This document shows, in pieces, positions 51,252-60,012 of a stretch of DNA of 64,000 bases. Position 1 is the stretch's first letter, and each line of letters begins with the position of its first letter. The notes beneath the pieces were generated by a model, which saw nothing but the letters and a program-made list of their open reading frames with translations, did not search any database and was not told the DNA's origin. The translations under genes and the position numbers were made by a program. Source of the DNA: Halococcus qingdaonensis (GTDB lineage Archaea > Halobacteriota > Halobacteria > Halobacteriales > Halococcaceae); the NCBI RefSeq assembly GCF_024508235.1, contig NZ_CP101943.1:2143112-2207111 (forward strand), given 5' to 3'.

Positions 51252-51512
51252 GTCGGCGGCTGCCGCGGTGACGGTGGCGGTTCCTGGTGGATGAAGGGCG
51301 AGGCGCGCGGAGCGCGCCGAGGGCTTCGGCGGTGCTGTGGTGGTCGTGGTTACGGAAGCGGGCGGGAGTGTCAGCATCCGCGCGAACGAATGTGAGTACG
51401 GTTCACCGCGAGTGAGCGAAGCGAACGAGCGGATGTTTTTCATGAACGTTTTTGCGAGGGGTTGAGCGCGGGAGCGAAGCGAGCGCGCGAACCCCCGAAG
51501 TAAAAAGGTTCG
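51252..51512 (+). repeat. Intergenic hairpin cassette, copy D
   Basis: Between the aldo/keto reductase start and the radA stop. GCGGCTGCCGCGG, then TCCTGGTGGATGAAGGGCGA, inner palindrome GGCGCGC-GGA-GCGCGCC, GAGGGCTTC, hairpin 1 CCGCGC-GAACGAATGTGA-GTACGG (51378-51401, one mismatch), TTCA, hairpin 2 CCGC-GAGTGAGCGAAGCGAACGA-GCGG, ATGTTTTTCATGAACGTTTTT and an imperfect end hairpin whose right arm is CGAAGTAAAAAGGTT. Confidence 0.83.
51502..51506 (-). terminator. T5 tract 8 bases after the radA stop
   Basis: On the minus strand TAGCACGAACC-TTTTT-ACTTCGGGGG, within the end of cassette D. Confidence 0.55.
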
Positions 51513-51514
51513 TG

Positions 51515-52549
51515 CTATTCGGGCTTCAGTCCCTCTTCCTCGACGCGCATCACGGCTTCGCCGTCAGCGAGGTTCGGGGCATCCACGAGACGGACGATGC
51601 GTTTCGTGCCCTTGGATTTGCGGAGATACATCCGGAAGGTCGACTTGTGGCCGAGGATGTTGCCGCCAATCGGCTGGGTCGGATCGCCGAAGTAGGAGTC
51701 AGGGTTCGAGGCGACCTGATTGGTGACGACCGTGGCGGCGTTGAAGAGGTTGCCGACCTTGTCGATGTCGTGGAGATGTTTGTTGAGTTTCTGCTGGCGC
51801 TGGGCGAGCTCGCCACGACCGACGTACTCGGCACGGAAGTGGGCAGTGAGGGAGTCGATACAGACCAGTCGGACGGGCCACTCGGAGTCCTCGTGTTCGC
51901 TCGCGATGTCCTGGGCCTTCTGCGCGAGGAGGATCTGGTGGTTCGAGTTGAACGCCTTGGCGACGTGGATGTTGTCCAGGATCGCGTCGATGAGTTCGTC
52001 CATCGCCTCGTCGCTTTCGGGACTGCCCTCGATCTCGCGCTGGTCCATCGCGGCGGCGAGCGCGTCGTCGGGGAGCCCGCGCACCATCTGGTCGATCCGT
52101 TCCGGTCTGAAGGTATCCTCACTGTCGATGAAGATGGCGCTGCCCTCCAGGCCGCCGTACTCCTGTGGAAGTTGGACGTTGACCGAGAGCTGGTGAGTTA
52201 CCTGGGATTTGCCCGCGCCGAACTCGCCGTAGACTTCGGTGATCGACTGGGTTTCGACGCCGCCGCCGAGCAGGTCGTCGACCTCGTCGACCTGCCACGA
52301 GAGCTTGCCGATCTCGTTACGGCGTTCGAGCACGTTGGCACCCGTCTCGAACCCGCCGATATCTGCTGCGTCACGCGCGGCATTGATGATGTCGGCGGCC
52401 GTGCTCTCGCCGATGTCCGCCGTGTTCGAGAGCTCGCCCGGGCTCGCCACCGCGATGCCCTGATAGGAGTCGAACCCCGATTCGGTGAGCTTGTCCGCGG
52501 TCGCGGGACCGACGCCCGGCAGGCTCTCTAGATCTTCGGTTGCTGCCAT
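51515..52549 (-). CDS. radA: DNA repair and recombination protein RadA
   Basis: A 344-residue archaeal RecA/Rad51 recombinase. An N-terminal helix-hairpin-helix domain ([20 protein letters not shown]) binds DNA; the core has Walker [10 protein letters not shown] (about 106-114), the polymerisation FETG motif ([10 protein letters not shown]) and Walker [13 protein letters not shown]. No intein. A GGCTTTATCACC box centred near 52577 gives a leaderless start. Confidence 0.97.
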   Translation of the reverse strand: MAATEDLESLPGVGPATADKLTESGFDSYQGIAVASPGELSNTADIGESTAADIINAARDAADIGGFETGANVLERRNEIGKLSWQVDEVDDLLGGGVETQSITEVYGEFGAGKSQVTHQLSVNVQLPQEYGGLEGSAIFIDSEDTFRPERIDQMVRGLPDDALAAAMDQREIEGSPESDEAMDELIDAILDNIHVAKAFNSNHQILLAQKAQDIASEHEDSEWPVRLVCIDSLTAHFRAEYVGRGELAQRQQKLNKHLHDIDKVGNLFNAATVVTNQVASNPDSYFGDPTQPIGGNILGHKSTFRMYLRKSKGTKRIVRLVDAPNLADGEAVMRVEEEGLKPE

Positions 52550-52623
52550 ACGACCGGGTTGTGCGGCTTCGGTGATAAAGCCTCGTTAACAGCTCGGCGA
52601 AAGTGAAGCGAGGAGTGTGTCGC

Positions 52624-53223
52624 TCACTCCCAGGGGTGAGTTCCGGTGTCGGGCCAGAGCGGATACCAGTACTCCTTGTCACCCTCCACGTCGAGCTCGC
52701 CGTCGAGGACGGATTCGAGTTTGAACTCCACGGACGACTCGCGCTCGTTGCCCGGGCGCGGCGCGAACGGGTAGTACGCCCCCCGGCGGAACGAGTAGAC
52801 CCAGTAGACGGGCCCGCTCTTCTCGAAGCCGAACAGTGCCGCGAGCAGCCGCGAGCCGTAGCCGCGCTCGATGAGCGTGTCGGCGGCGAAGTGCACACTC
52901 GTCACGAGATCCTCGAAGTCCGAGTCTTCGAGCACGACCCACTCGTAGCCGTGCGAGTCGTCGACGAATCGGGCTTCGGTCCCTGTCTCGACTTCGCCCG
53001 CCTCTAGGATGGCCTCCACCTCCTCGACCGTGTCGGCGAAATCCGTGCTGTCGACGCCCGAAAAGCAGAGCGCGGCCACATCCGCCGGCTCGAAGCCGAG
53101 ATCGGCCTCCATCGTGAGGTGGGCCGTGCTCATCCCGAAGAGGTCCTCGGGGTCCGCATCGCGCGTCGCGTCGGCCTCCGCGCTCATCCCGAGCGCCGAT
53201 CGCAATCCGTCGAGAAGTCCCAT
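52624..53223 (-). CDS. pspAB: PspA-associated protein PspAB
   Basis: A 199-residue protein beginning MGLLDGLRSALGMSAEADA with the haloarchaeal PspAB signature EDLFGMSTAHLTMEADLGFE and ALCFSGVDSTDFADT. It is annotated as acting with PspA in membrane stress; the mechanism is unknown. The ATG at 53221-53223 is used; an ATG six bases upstream is less likely. In other haloarchaea it sits next to htpX; here an IS element and cassette E lie between. Its TATA-like ACTTTTACC sits at the insertion point. Confidence 0.85.
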   Translation of the reverse strand: MGLLDGLRSALGMSAEADATRDADPEDLFGMSTAHLTMEADLGFEPADVAALCFSGVDSTDFADTVEEVEAILEAGEVETGTEARFVDDSHGYEWVVLEDSDFEDLVTSVHFAADTLIERGYGSRLLAALFGFEKSGPVYWVYSFRRGAYYPFAPRPGNERESSVEFKLESVLDGELDVEGDKEYWYPLWPDTGTHPWE

Positions 53224-53256
53224 GCCCACGATCCGTGCGCCAGTGGTAAAAGTCGA

Positions 53257-54302
53257 CGCTCTTGCCGAGTCTGGTGAAACAGTCGCGGAGGAACTACAGC
53301 ATCCCGCCGTATGCTAGTGGATGTGCTCCAACGGACAGCTTTCGGCGGGATGCTCCAGGAAGTTGTTGAGCGCCAAGCAATAGTGTTCCGCCCCGAGCCG
53401 CTCGACGCCATCGTCGAGCGGCGCTGCAAGCGTGCGTGGGAGCAGGCTCCCTGTCCCGAGTGTGGGGAAACAGCTCTCCAGACTCGGGACGGCAGTCCTC
53501 GAGTCTGGTGTCGTAACTGCCGCTATAGCTTCACATACACCCGAAACACGCCGTTCGCAAACACCGGTCTTACACCCGGTGAACTCCTTCTCATCTTCAT
53601 TCTCTACGCTGATACCTTGCTCAGCATCAACCAGATCGCCCAACTATTCGATTCCTGCTACGACACGATCCATACGCAACTCCGCGATGGGGAAGCCGCG
53701 TTCGAACGCGGCTTTCCCCTCGTCTGGGAGCGCATCCAGCACACCGTTGAGGGACCAACACAGATCGATGAAACCGGCTCGAAGTGTTCGGGCTACAAAG
53801 GTCAATCGCCGCCGCGGGACGGTCTCTCCCGCGGCGGTTCTGGGGAACCGGGCCGATCACGCTGGGAGGGAGCACCGGGCGACAAACTCACGCTCGTCGC
53901 GGCGAGCCGCGACGTGCTTCGGGTAATCTCAGCCGAAGAAGGATCAAAATACGACGAGAATCTCGGGCCAGTGATCGAGGAAGCAGGCGATCTCTCCCAG
54001 CCGCTGGGAGAGATCTGGACCGACGAACTTCCCGCGTATCAGCAGATGAATCACGAGCATCGAACCGTTGTTCACGACGATAAGTACGTCTCAGACGAAG
54101 GCGTCCACACAAATCAAGTCGAATGCCTCTGGTCGCTGATCCAGCCGTGGCTGGAGAAATTCCGCGGTCTCTCCAAACCAGGATTGGAGCAGTCCGTCCG
54201 AACCTACGGGTTCGTACGGACGTTGAACCTCGTCGGAGCACCGCTACACGGCCTCGTTGACTGCTTCGCCCTCAACGTGTTTCACTAGATTCGGCAAGAG
54301 CG
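53257..54302 (+). mobile_element. Complete IS1595-family insertion sequence
   Basis: A 1046-bp element with 25-bp terminal inverted repeats (53257-53281 and 54278-54302, 2 mismatches; outer end CGCTCTTGCCG). It is flanked by a perfect 8-bp target duplication AAAGTCGA (53249-53256 and 54303-54310). It carries one transposase gene. The clean ends and duplication show a recent insertion. It landed 33 bases upstream of the pspAB ATG, at the edge of its TATA box. Confidence 0.95.
53311..54288 (+). CDS. IS1595-family transposase
   Basis: A 325-residue transposase. The N-terminal zinc ribbon is CPECGETALQTRDGSPRVWC plus CRNC; the DDE/N core has Asp in PTQIDETGSKCSGYKG, Asp in GEIWTDELPAYQQMN, and the HTNQVECLWSLIQPWL region of the IS1595/ISXO2 group. 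The frame is intact from ATG 53311 to TAG 54286-54288, close to the right inverted repeat, so the element may be active. Confidence 0.93.
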   Translation: MLVDVLQRTAFGGMLQEVVERQAIVFRPEPLDAIVERRCKRAWEQAPCPECGETALQTRDGSPRVWCRNCRYSFTYTRNTPFANTGLTPGELLLIFILYADTLLSINQIAQLFDSCYDTIHTQLRDGEAAFERGFPLVWERIQHTVEGPTQIDETGSKCSGYKGQSPPRDGLSRGGSGEPGRSRWEGAPGDKLTLVAASRDVLRVISAEEGSKYDENLGPVIEEAGDLSQPLGEIWTDELPAYQQMNHEHRTVVHDDKYVSDEGVHTNQVECLWSLIQPWLEKFRGLSKPGLEQSVRTYGFVRTLNLVGAPLHGLVDCFALNVFH

Positions 54303-54330
54303 AAAGTCGAAGTAATACGACGAACCCCAG

Positions 54331-54605
54331 TGCGGAGCGGTCGGCGCGCGCTCGCGCTCGTGTGCGAACGAAGTGAGCACCGAGCGCGGATCGGCGTGCG
54401 AGGGATGAGCGAACGGAGTGAGCGAATCGGTTGGGGAGGTATGTGGGCGGCTGCGGGGAAGTGGTAGAGAAACAGTATCCGTGCGAACGGAGTGAGTACG
54501 GTTCACCACGAGCGAGGCCGAAGGCCGAGCGAGTGGGAGTTTTTAGTCCAGGTTTTTGCAAGCGGGGGTCGCCGAAGGCGACCCTCCGCAGTAAAAAAGT
54601 GGGCG
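54331..54605 (+). repeat. Intergenic hairpin cassette, copy E
   Basis: Between the IS element and htpX. GCGCTCG-t-GTGC-GAACGAAGTGA-GCAC-CGAGCGC (54354-54387) is an 11-bp stem with one bulge; then GAGGGATGAGCGAACGGAGTG leading into CGAATCGGTTGGGGAGGTATG, hairpin 1 CCGTGC-GAACGGAGTGA-GTACGG (54479-54501), TTCA, hairpin 2 CCAC-(GAGCGAGGCCGAAGGCCGAGCGA)-GTGG, GAGTTTTTAGTCCAGGTTTTT and end hairpin GGGTCGCC-GAA-GGCGACCC, CCGCAGTAAAAAAGTGGG. Confidence 0.87.
54593..54598 (-). terminator. T6 tract 8 bases after the htpX stop
   Basis: On the minus strand TGAACGCCCAC-TTTTTT-ACTGCGGAGGG, the same end sequence as cassette C. Confidence 0.6.
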
Positions 54606-54606
54606 T

Positions 54607-55479
54607 TCAGGCGGTTTCGAGGTCGCGCTCCATGTCGCGGAGGCGCTCAATGCGGTTCTCGGTCGAGGGATGCGTCGAGAGCAGTTTGCCGAGCGCGCCG
54701 GCGCTGACCGGGATGATGAAGAACGCGTTCATGTCGGCCTGCTGGCGCATGTCGTCGGACGGCACCTTGTCCATCCGACCGTCGATCTTCATCAGCGCGG
54801 AGGCGAGCGCCGCTGGCTTGCCAGTGATGATCGCACCACCCCTGTCGGCGGCGAACTCCCGGTAGCGCGAGAGCACGCGAACGAGCAGGAACGACACCAC
54901 GCCGACGACCATCGAGACGAGGATGGCGACCATCACGGGCGCGCCGCCCTCATCGCGATTACCGCTGAACAGCCAGCCCCAGCGGACGATCATGAACGCG
55001 AGCGTCGAGAGGAACGTCGCGATCGTCATCACCATCACGTCGCGGTTTTTGACGTGTGAGAGTTCGTGGGCCAGCACGCCCTCCAGCTCCTCGCGGTCGA
55101 GCGTGTTCATGATCCCCGTCGTGACGCAGACGGTTGCGTTCGACGGCGAGCGCCCGGTCGCGAACGCATTCGGCGTTCGCGTGTCCGAGACCGCAATGGT
55201 GGGTTTGGGGAGGTCGGCCTGTTGGGCGAGCCGGCCGATCGTGGCGTGGAGTTCGGGATACTCCTGTTCGGAGACCTCGTGGGCACCCATGCTCCGGAGG
55301 GCGAGCTTGTCGCTGAAGAAGAACTGTCCACCCATGAACAGCGCCATGATACCCACGGTCCCGACGAGCCCGATGTCGGAGTACGCGAGCACGCCGAGGA
55401 AGACGGCGTACAGCGCGAGCAACAGGACCATCGTCAGTCCCATTCGGGCCCGAAGACCCCAATCAGTCTTCCATTCCAT
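54607..55479 (-). CDS. htpX: Zinc metalloprotease HtpX homolog
   Basis: A 290-residue membrane M48 peptidase with four likely membrane helices (two near the N-terminus, two after the active site). The zinc motif is LAHELSHVKNRD (HELSH), the third ligand Glu in SRYREFAADRGGAIITG, and TRTPNAFATGRSPSNATVCV precedes the active site as usual. It degrades misfolded membrane proteins with cytoplasmic active sites. Its partner gene pspAB is next along the same strand beyond the IS element. Confidence 0.94.
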   Translation of the reverse strand: MEWKTDWGLRARMGLTMVLLLALYAVFLGVLAYSDIGLVGTVGIMALFMGGQFFFSDKLALRSMGAHEVSEQEYPELHATIGRLAQQADLPKPTIAVSDTRTPNAFATGRSPSNATVCVTTGIMNTLDREELEGVLAHELSHVKNRDVMVMTIATFLSTLAFMIVRWGWLFSGNRDEGGAPVMVAILVSMVVGVVSFLLVRVLSRYREFAADRGGAIITGKPAALASALMKIDGRMDKVPSDDMRQQADMNAFFIIPVSAGALGKLLSTHPSTENRIERLRDMERDLETA

Positions 55480-55624
55480 GAACTAGAAGTAAGCGCTCGA
55501 TTCATAAGATTCCGTCGTTCTCGACCGGGAATCGCGGCGGTGGCCGGGGCTCACGTGGTCACGAAAAACGACGAAACGGGCGCGTGACACGGCGCTTAAC
55601 CGCCGCGAGGCGCTACGACGGCCA

Positions 55625-56719
55625 ATGAGCCACTCACGCCAGTTCTGTCCTCGCTGTGGCGATCCCGTCGAGATCGAGCGCGAGAACGGCGAACGGACGC
55701 CGCTCTGTGCGAGTTGCTACTTCGACGAGTTCGAACTCGTGGACGCGCCCGACCGCATCGAGGTGCTCGTCTGTGCGACCTGCGGGGCCGTCAGGCGCGG
55801 CAACCGCTGGGTCGACGTCGGCGCGCGCGACTACACCGAGATCGCGATCGACGAAGTCACCGAGGCCATCAGCGTCCACGTCGCCGCCGACGAGTTCTCC
55901 TGGCAGGTCGATCCGGAACAGGTCGACGAAAACACCGTCCGGATGCACTGCTATCTCTCGGCGATCGTCCGCGGCGAGTCGGTCGAGGAGGACGTGACGG
56001 TGCCCGTCAAGATCTCACGGGGCACCTGCACGCGCTGCGGGCGCATCGCCGGCGACTACTACGCGAGCACTGTCCAGATCCGAGCGCGCGGGCGCACGCC
56101 GACCGACCAGGAGACCCAGCGCGCGCTCGATATCGTCACCGACTACGTTGCCGAGCGCGAGGCCGACGGCGATCGCGACGCGTTCATCACCGAGATCGAC
56201 GAGACGAGCGACGGCGCGAACGTCAAGCTCTCGGCGACCAAACTCGGTCAGGGCGTCGCCGAACGCATCGTCCGTCGGTTCGGCGGCGAGATGGACGAAT
56301 CGGCGACGCTCGTCACCGAGGACGAGGACGGTGACGAGGTCTATCGCGTCACCTACGCCGTCCATCTGCCGGAGTTCACGCCGGGCGACGTCATCGACGT
56401 CGACGACGACGGACCGGTGTTGGTCGAGAGCGTCCGCGGCAATCTGAAGGGCGTCCGCGTGACGACGGGCGACCACTACGAGGCTGCCTTCGAGGACGGG
56501 ATCGCGCCCGAAGCGACGCGTCTCGGCCGGCGTGCGGACGCCGAGGAGACGACGCTCGTCGCCGTCGAGGACGAGCGGGCCGTCCAGGTGTTGGACCCGG
56601 AGACCTACGCGGCGGAGACGATCCCGCGACCGTCGTATCTCGATCCCGACGCCGACACCGTCCCGGTGCTCAAGAGTCGTGCAGGGCTGCACGTGCTGCC
56701 GGCGGCCGAAACCGACTAA
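55625..56719 (+). CDS. NMD3-like ribosome-associated protein
   Basis: A 364-residue archaeal NMD3 homolog. Four CxxC pairs near the N-terminus (FCPRCGDP, LCASCYFD, VCATCGAV, TCTRCGRI) form two zinc ribbons, followed by the alpha/beta NMD3 domain (EIDETSDGANVKLSATKLGQ) and an OB/SH3-like end (VLVESVRGNLKGVRVTTGDH). Eukaryotic NMD3 is an export adaptor for 60S subunits; archaeal members probably act in late 50S assembly. Confidence 0.9.
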   Translation: MSHSRQFCPRCGDPVEIERENGERTPLCASCYFDEFELVDAPDRIEVLVCATCGAVRRGNRWVDVGARDYTEIAIDEVTEAISVHVAADEFSWQVDPEQVDENTVRMHCYLSAIVRGESVEEDVTVPVKISRGTCTRCGRIAGDYYASTVQIRARGRTPTDQETQRALDIVTDYVAEREADGDRDAFITEIDETSDGANVKLSATKLGQGVAERIVRRFGGEMDESATLVTEDEDGDEVYRVTYAVHLPEFTPGDVIDVDDDGPVLVESVRGNLKGVRVTTGDHYEAAFEDGIAPEATRLGRRADAEETTLVAVEDERAVQVLDPETYAAETIPRPSYLDPDADTVPVLKSRAGLHVLPAAETD

Positions 56720-56742
56720 TCGCCCGGGCCACTAGTCGACCC

Positions 56743-56826
56743 ATGAACCGCCAGCAGCTGTTCGCCATCCTGTTCGTCCTCATGATGGTCGGCTCGTCGT
56801 TCACGTACGTGGTCTCGCTCGTCTGA
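56743..56826 (+). CDS. 27-residue single-helix membrane microprotein
   Basis: ATG to TGA gives MNRQQLFAILFVLMMVGSSF followed by TYVVSLV: a basic/polar start and one 20-residue hydrophobic helix. Third-position GC bias and the Asn-Arg-Gln start with a hydrophobic run look like real coding. It lies alone between NMD3 and the NhaC-type antiporter on the same strand, starting 23 bases after the NMD3 stop. It is too short for most gene callers. No family name known to me. Confidence 0.55.
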   Translation: MNRQQLFAILFVLMMVGSSFTYVVSLV

Positions 56827-56874
56827 GCAGTTCGACCGGACGCTCTTTTGTACCCCGTCCCTGAAGGTGGGGGC

Positions 56875-58545
56875 ATGCCGCTCGAACCCATCGCGGCCGG
56901 CCCGTGGGCGCTGGTGCCGGCGCTGCTGGCTATCTCGCTGGCGTGGTACGTCCGGGACGCGCTCATCGGCCTGTTCGTCGGGATCGCCGGCGGTGCGGTC
57001 GTTTACGGACTCTTTCGCCCCGAAGTCGTCGGTGTGCCGCCCGGGCTCGACGGCCCATTGGGAACGCTCCTCGGCGGCCTACTCGGCATCACGGTGATCC
57101 CCGAACTCGTCGCCACGTCGCCGCTGTTCGCCGATCCCTGGTACGTGAAGAACGTGCTGCTCGCCCTCTTCGCGATTGGTGGCCTGATGGGGCTGATGAT
57201 CCGCGCCGGGGCGATCCGCGGCGTGCTGGAGGCGCTCGCCAGCCGCGTCGAGTCGCCGGCCGACGCCGAGAAGGCCTCCTTCCTCGCAGGAGTCATCATC
57301 CACATCGACGATTACTTCAACTGTTTGGTGGTGGGCTCGATGATGCGCCCGCTGACCGACGAACACGACGTCTCGCGGGCGAAGCTCGCCTACTACGTCG
57401 ATAGCGCCGGCAGCCCGGCCGCCCGCCTCGCCTTCTACTCGACCTGGGGCGTCGCGCTCGTCGGGTTCATCGGGGCCGGCATCACCGCCGCTGCGAAACA
57501 GAACGTCCTCCCCGCCGGGATGTCGGGCTACGTCACACAGACCGGCGACGGCCTCCAGGCGGCCACGGATGCCGTCTGGCCGCTGTTTTTCAACACGCTC
57601 GGGTTCGCCTTCTACTCGTGGGTCGCGCTCGTCGTCGCCGCGCTGGTCGCCTGGCAGGTCATTCCAAACATCTTCGAGATGGGCGAGGAGGAAGAGCGCG
57701 CCCGCAACGGCGGTGGCGTCGTGGGGCCCGACGACGATCCGCTGGTCTCCGACGAGATGGCGAACTACGAGATGTACGAGGGCGCGACCCCCGACTGGCG
57801 CAACTTCGCCATCCCCGTGCTCACCATCGTCGGCATCGGCCTGCTGGCGATGTTCTGGCGCTCCTCGCCCGTGCTGAACGCGCCACGGATGACGTCCGTT
57901 CTCTCGGCGTTCGGCTCCGAGCTGCTCGTCCCCGCGGGCGGCCCGTGGTCGCTCAACATCGGCGAGATCCGGCTCGGACTCGCGTCGATGATGGGGCTGC
58001 TCGTCGGCTTCGTCCTGTTCAGAGCCCGGGGAGACATCCCCTCGAACGCCGACGCGACCGACGCGATGGTCAACGGATTCAAGGGCATCTTCCTCGCGGC
58101 CGCGATCCTCACGCTCGCGATCACCATCCAGAACACCGTCTCGACGCTCGGCATCTCCTCGTTCGTCACCGACTGGTTCCAGGGCGTTCCCGTGGGACTC
58201 ATCCCGGTGCTCGTCTTCGCCGTGACGGCGTTCGTCAGTTTCTCCGACGGGAGTTCGTGGGCAACCTACGGCATCATGTTCCCGATCGTCATCCCCGTGG
58301 CGTTCACCACCGGCGCGAACCTCCCGCTCGCCCTCGGCGCGGTGCTCTCGGGCGGGATCTTCGGCGATCACTGCTCGCCGATCTCCGATACCACAGTATT
58401 ATCCTCGTCGACCAGCGGTGCGGACCACATGGTCCACGTCAAAACACAGATCCCCTACGCGCTCATCTGTGCGGCGATCGCCGGCACGCTCTTCCTCGTG
58501 CTCGGCTTCCTCGTTCCGGGGGATTTCTCGCTCATCCCGTACTGA
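56875..58545 (+). CDS. Na+/H+ antiporter, NhaC family
   Basis: A 556-residue membrane protein with about 12 helices. Family signatures: GGLMGLMIRAGAIRGVLEAL, SFLAGVIIHIDDYFNCLVVG, YYVDSAGSPAARLAFYSTWG, FSDGSSWATYGIMFPIVIPV and GAVLSGGIFGDHCSPISDTT with conserved Asp/His. An acidic cytoplasmic loop lies around 285-320. The ATG at 56875 is chosen over a TTG at 56848 because a TTTTGTA box lies about 27 bases upstream. It would pump Na+ out using the proton gradient; some members carry other substrates. Confidence 0.88.
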   Translation: MPLEPIAAGPWALVPALLAISLAWYVRDALIGLFVGIAGGAVVYGLFRPEVVGVPPGLDGPLGTLLGGLLGITVIPELVATSPLFADPWYVKNVLLALFAIGGLMGLMIRAGAIRGVLEALASRVESPADAEKASFLAGVIIHIDDYFNCLVVGSMMRPLTDEHDVSRAKLAYYVDSAGSPAARLAFYSTWGVALVGFIGAGITAAAKQNVLPAGMSGYVTQTGDGLQAATDAVWPLFFNTLGFAFYSWVALVVAALVAWQVIPNIFEMGEEEERARNGGGVVGPDDDPLVSDEMANYEMYEGATPDWRNFAIPVLTIVGIGLLAMFWRSSPVLNAPRMTSVLSAFGSELLVPAGGPWSLNIGEIRLGLASMMGLLVGFVLFRARGDIPSNADATDAMVNGFKGIFLAAAILTLAITIQNTVSTLGISSFVTDWFQGVPVGLIPVLVFAVTAFVSFSDGSSWATYGIMFPIVIPVAFTTGANLPLALGAVLSGGIFGDHCSPISDTTVLSSSTSGADHMVHVKTQIPYALICAAIAGTLFLVLGFLVPGDFSLIPY

Positions 58546-58584
58546 TCGGGTCGCCGCCTGCGATCCTCACTCCCCACTCTTCAT

Positions 58585-59892
<1,308 letters not shown>

Positions 59893-60012
59893 ACACTGTC
59901 GTCCATGCGAGATAGCGATGAACGTTTCGGACGATCCTCGTATCGAAGCACGCTACCATCGGTCAATCGGAGTCGGATGAACGACCGGCTCACGGCGCGA
60001 ATTCCTTCGGCT

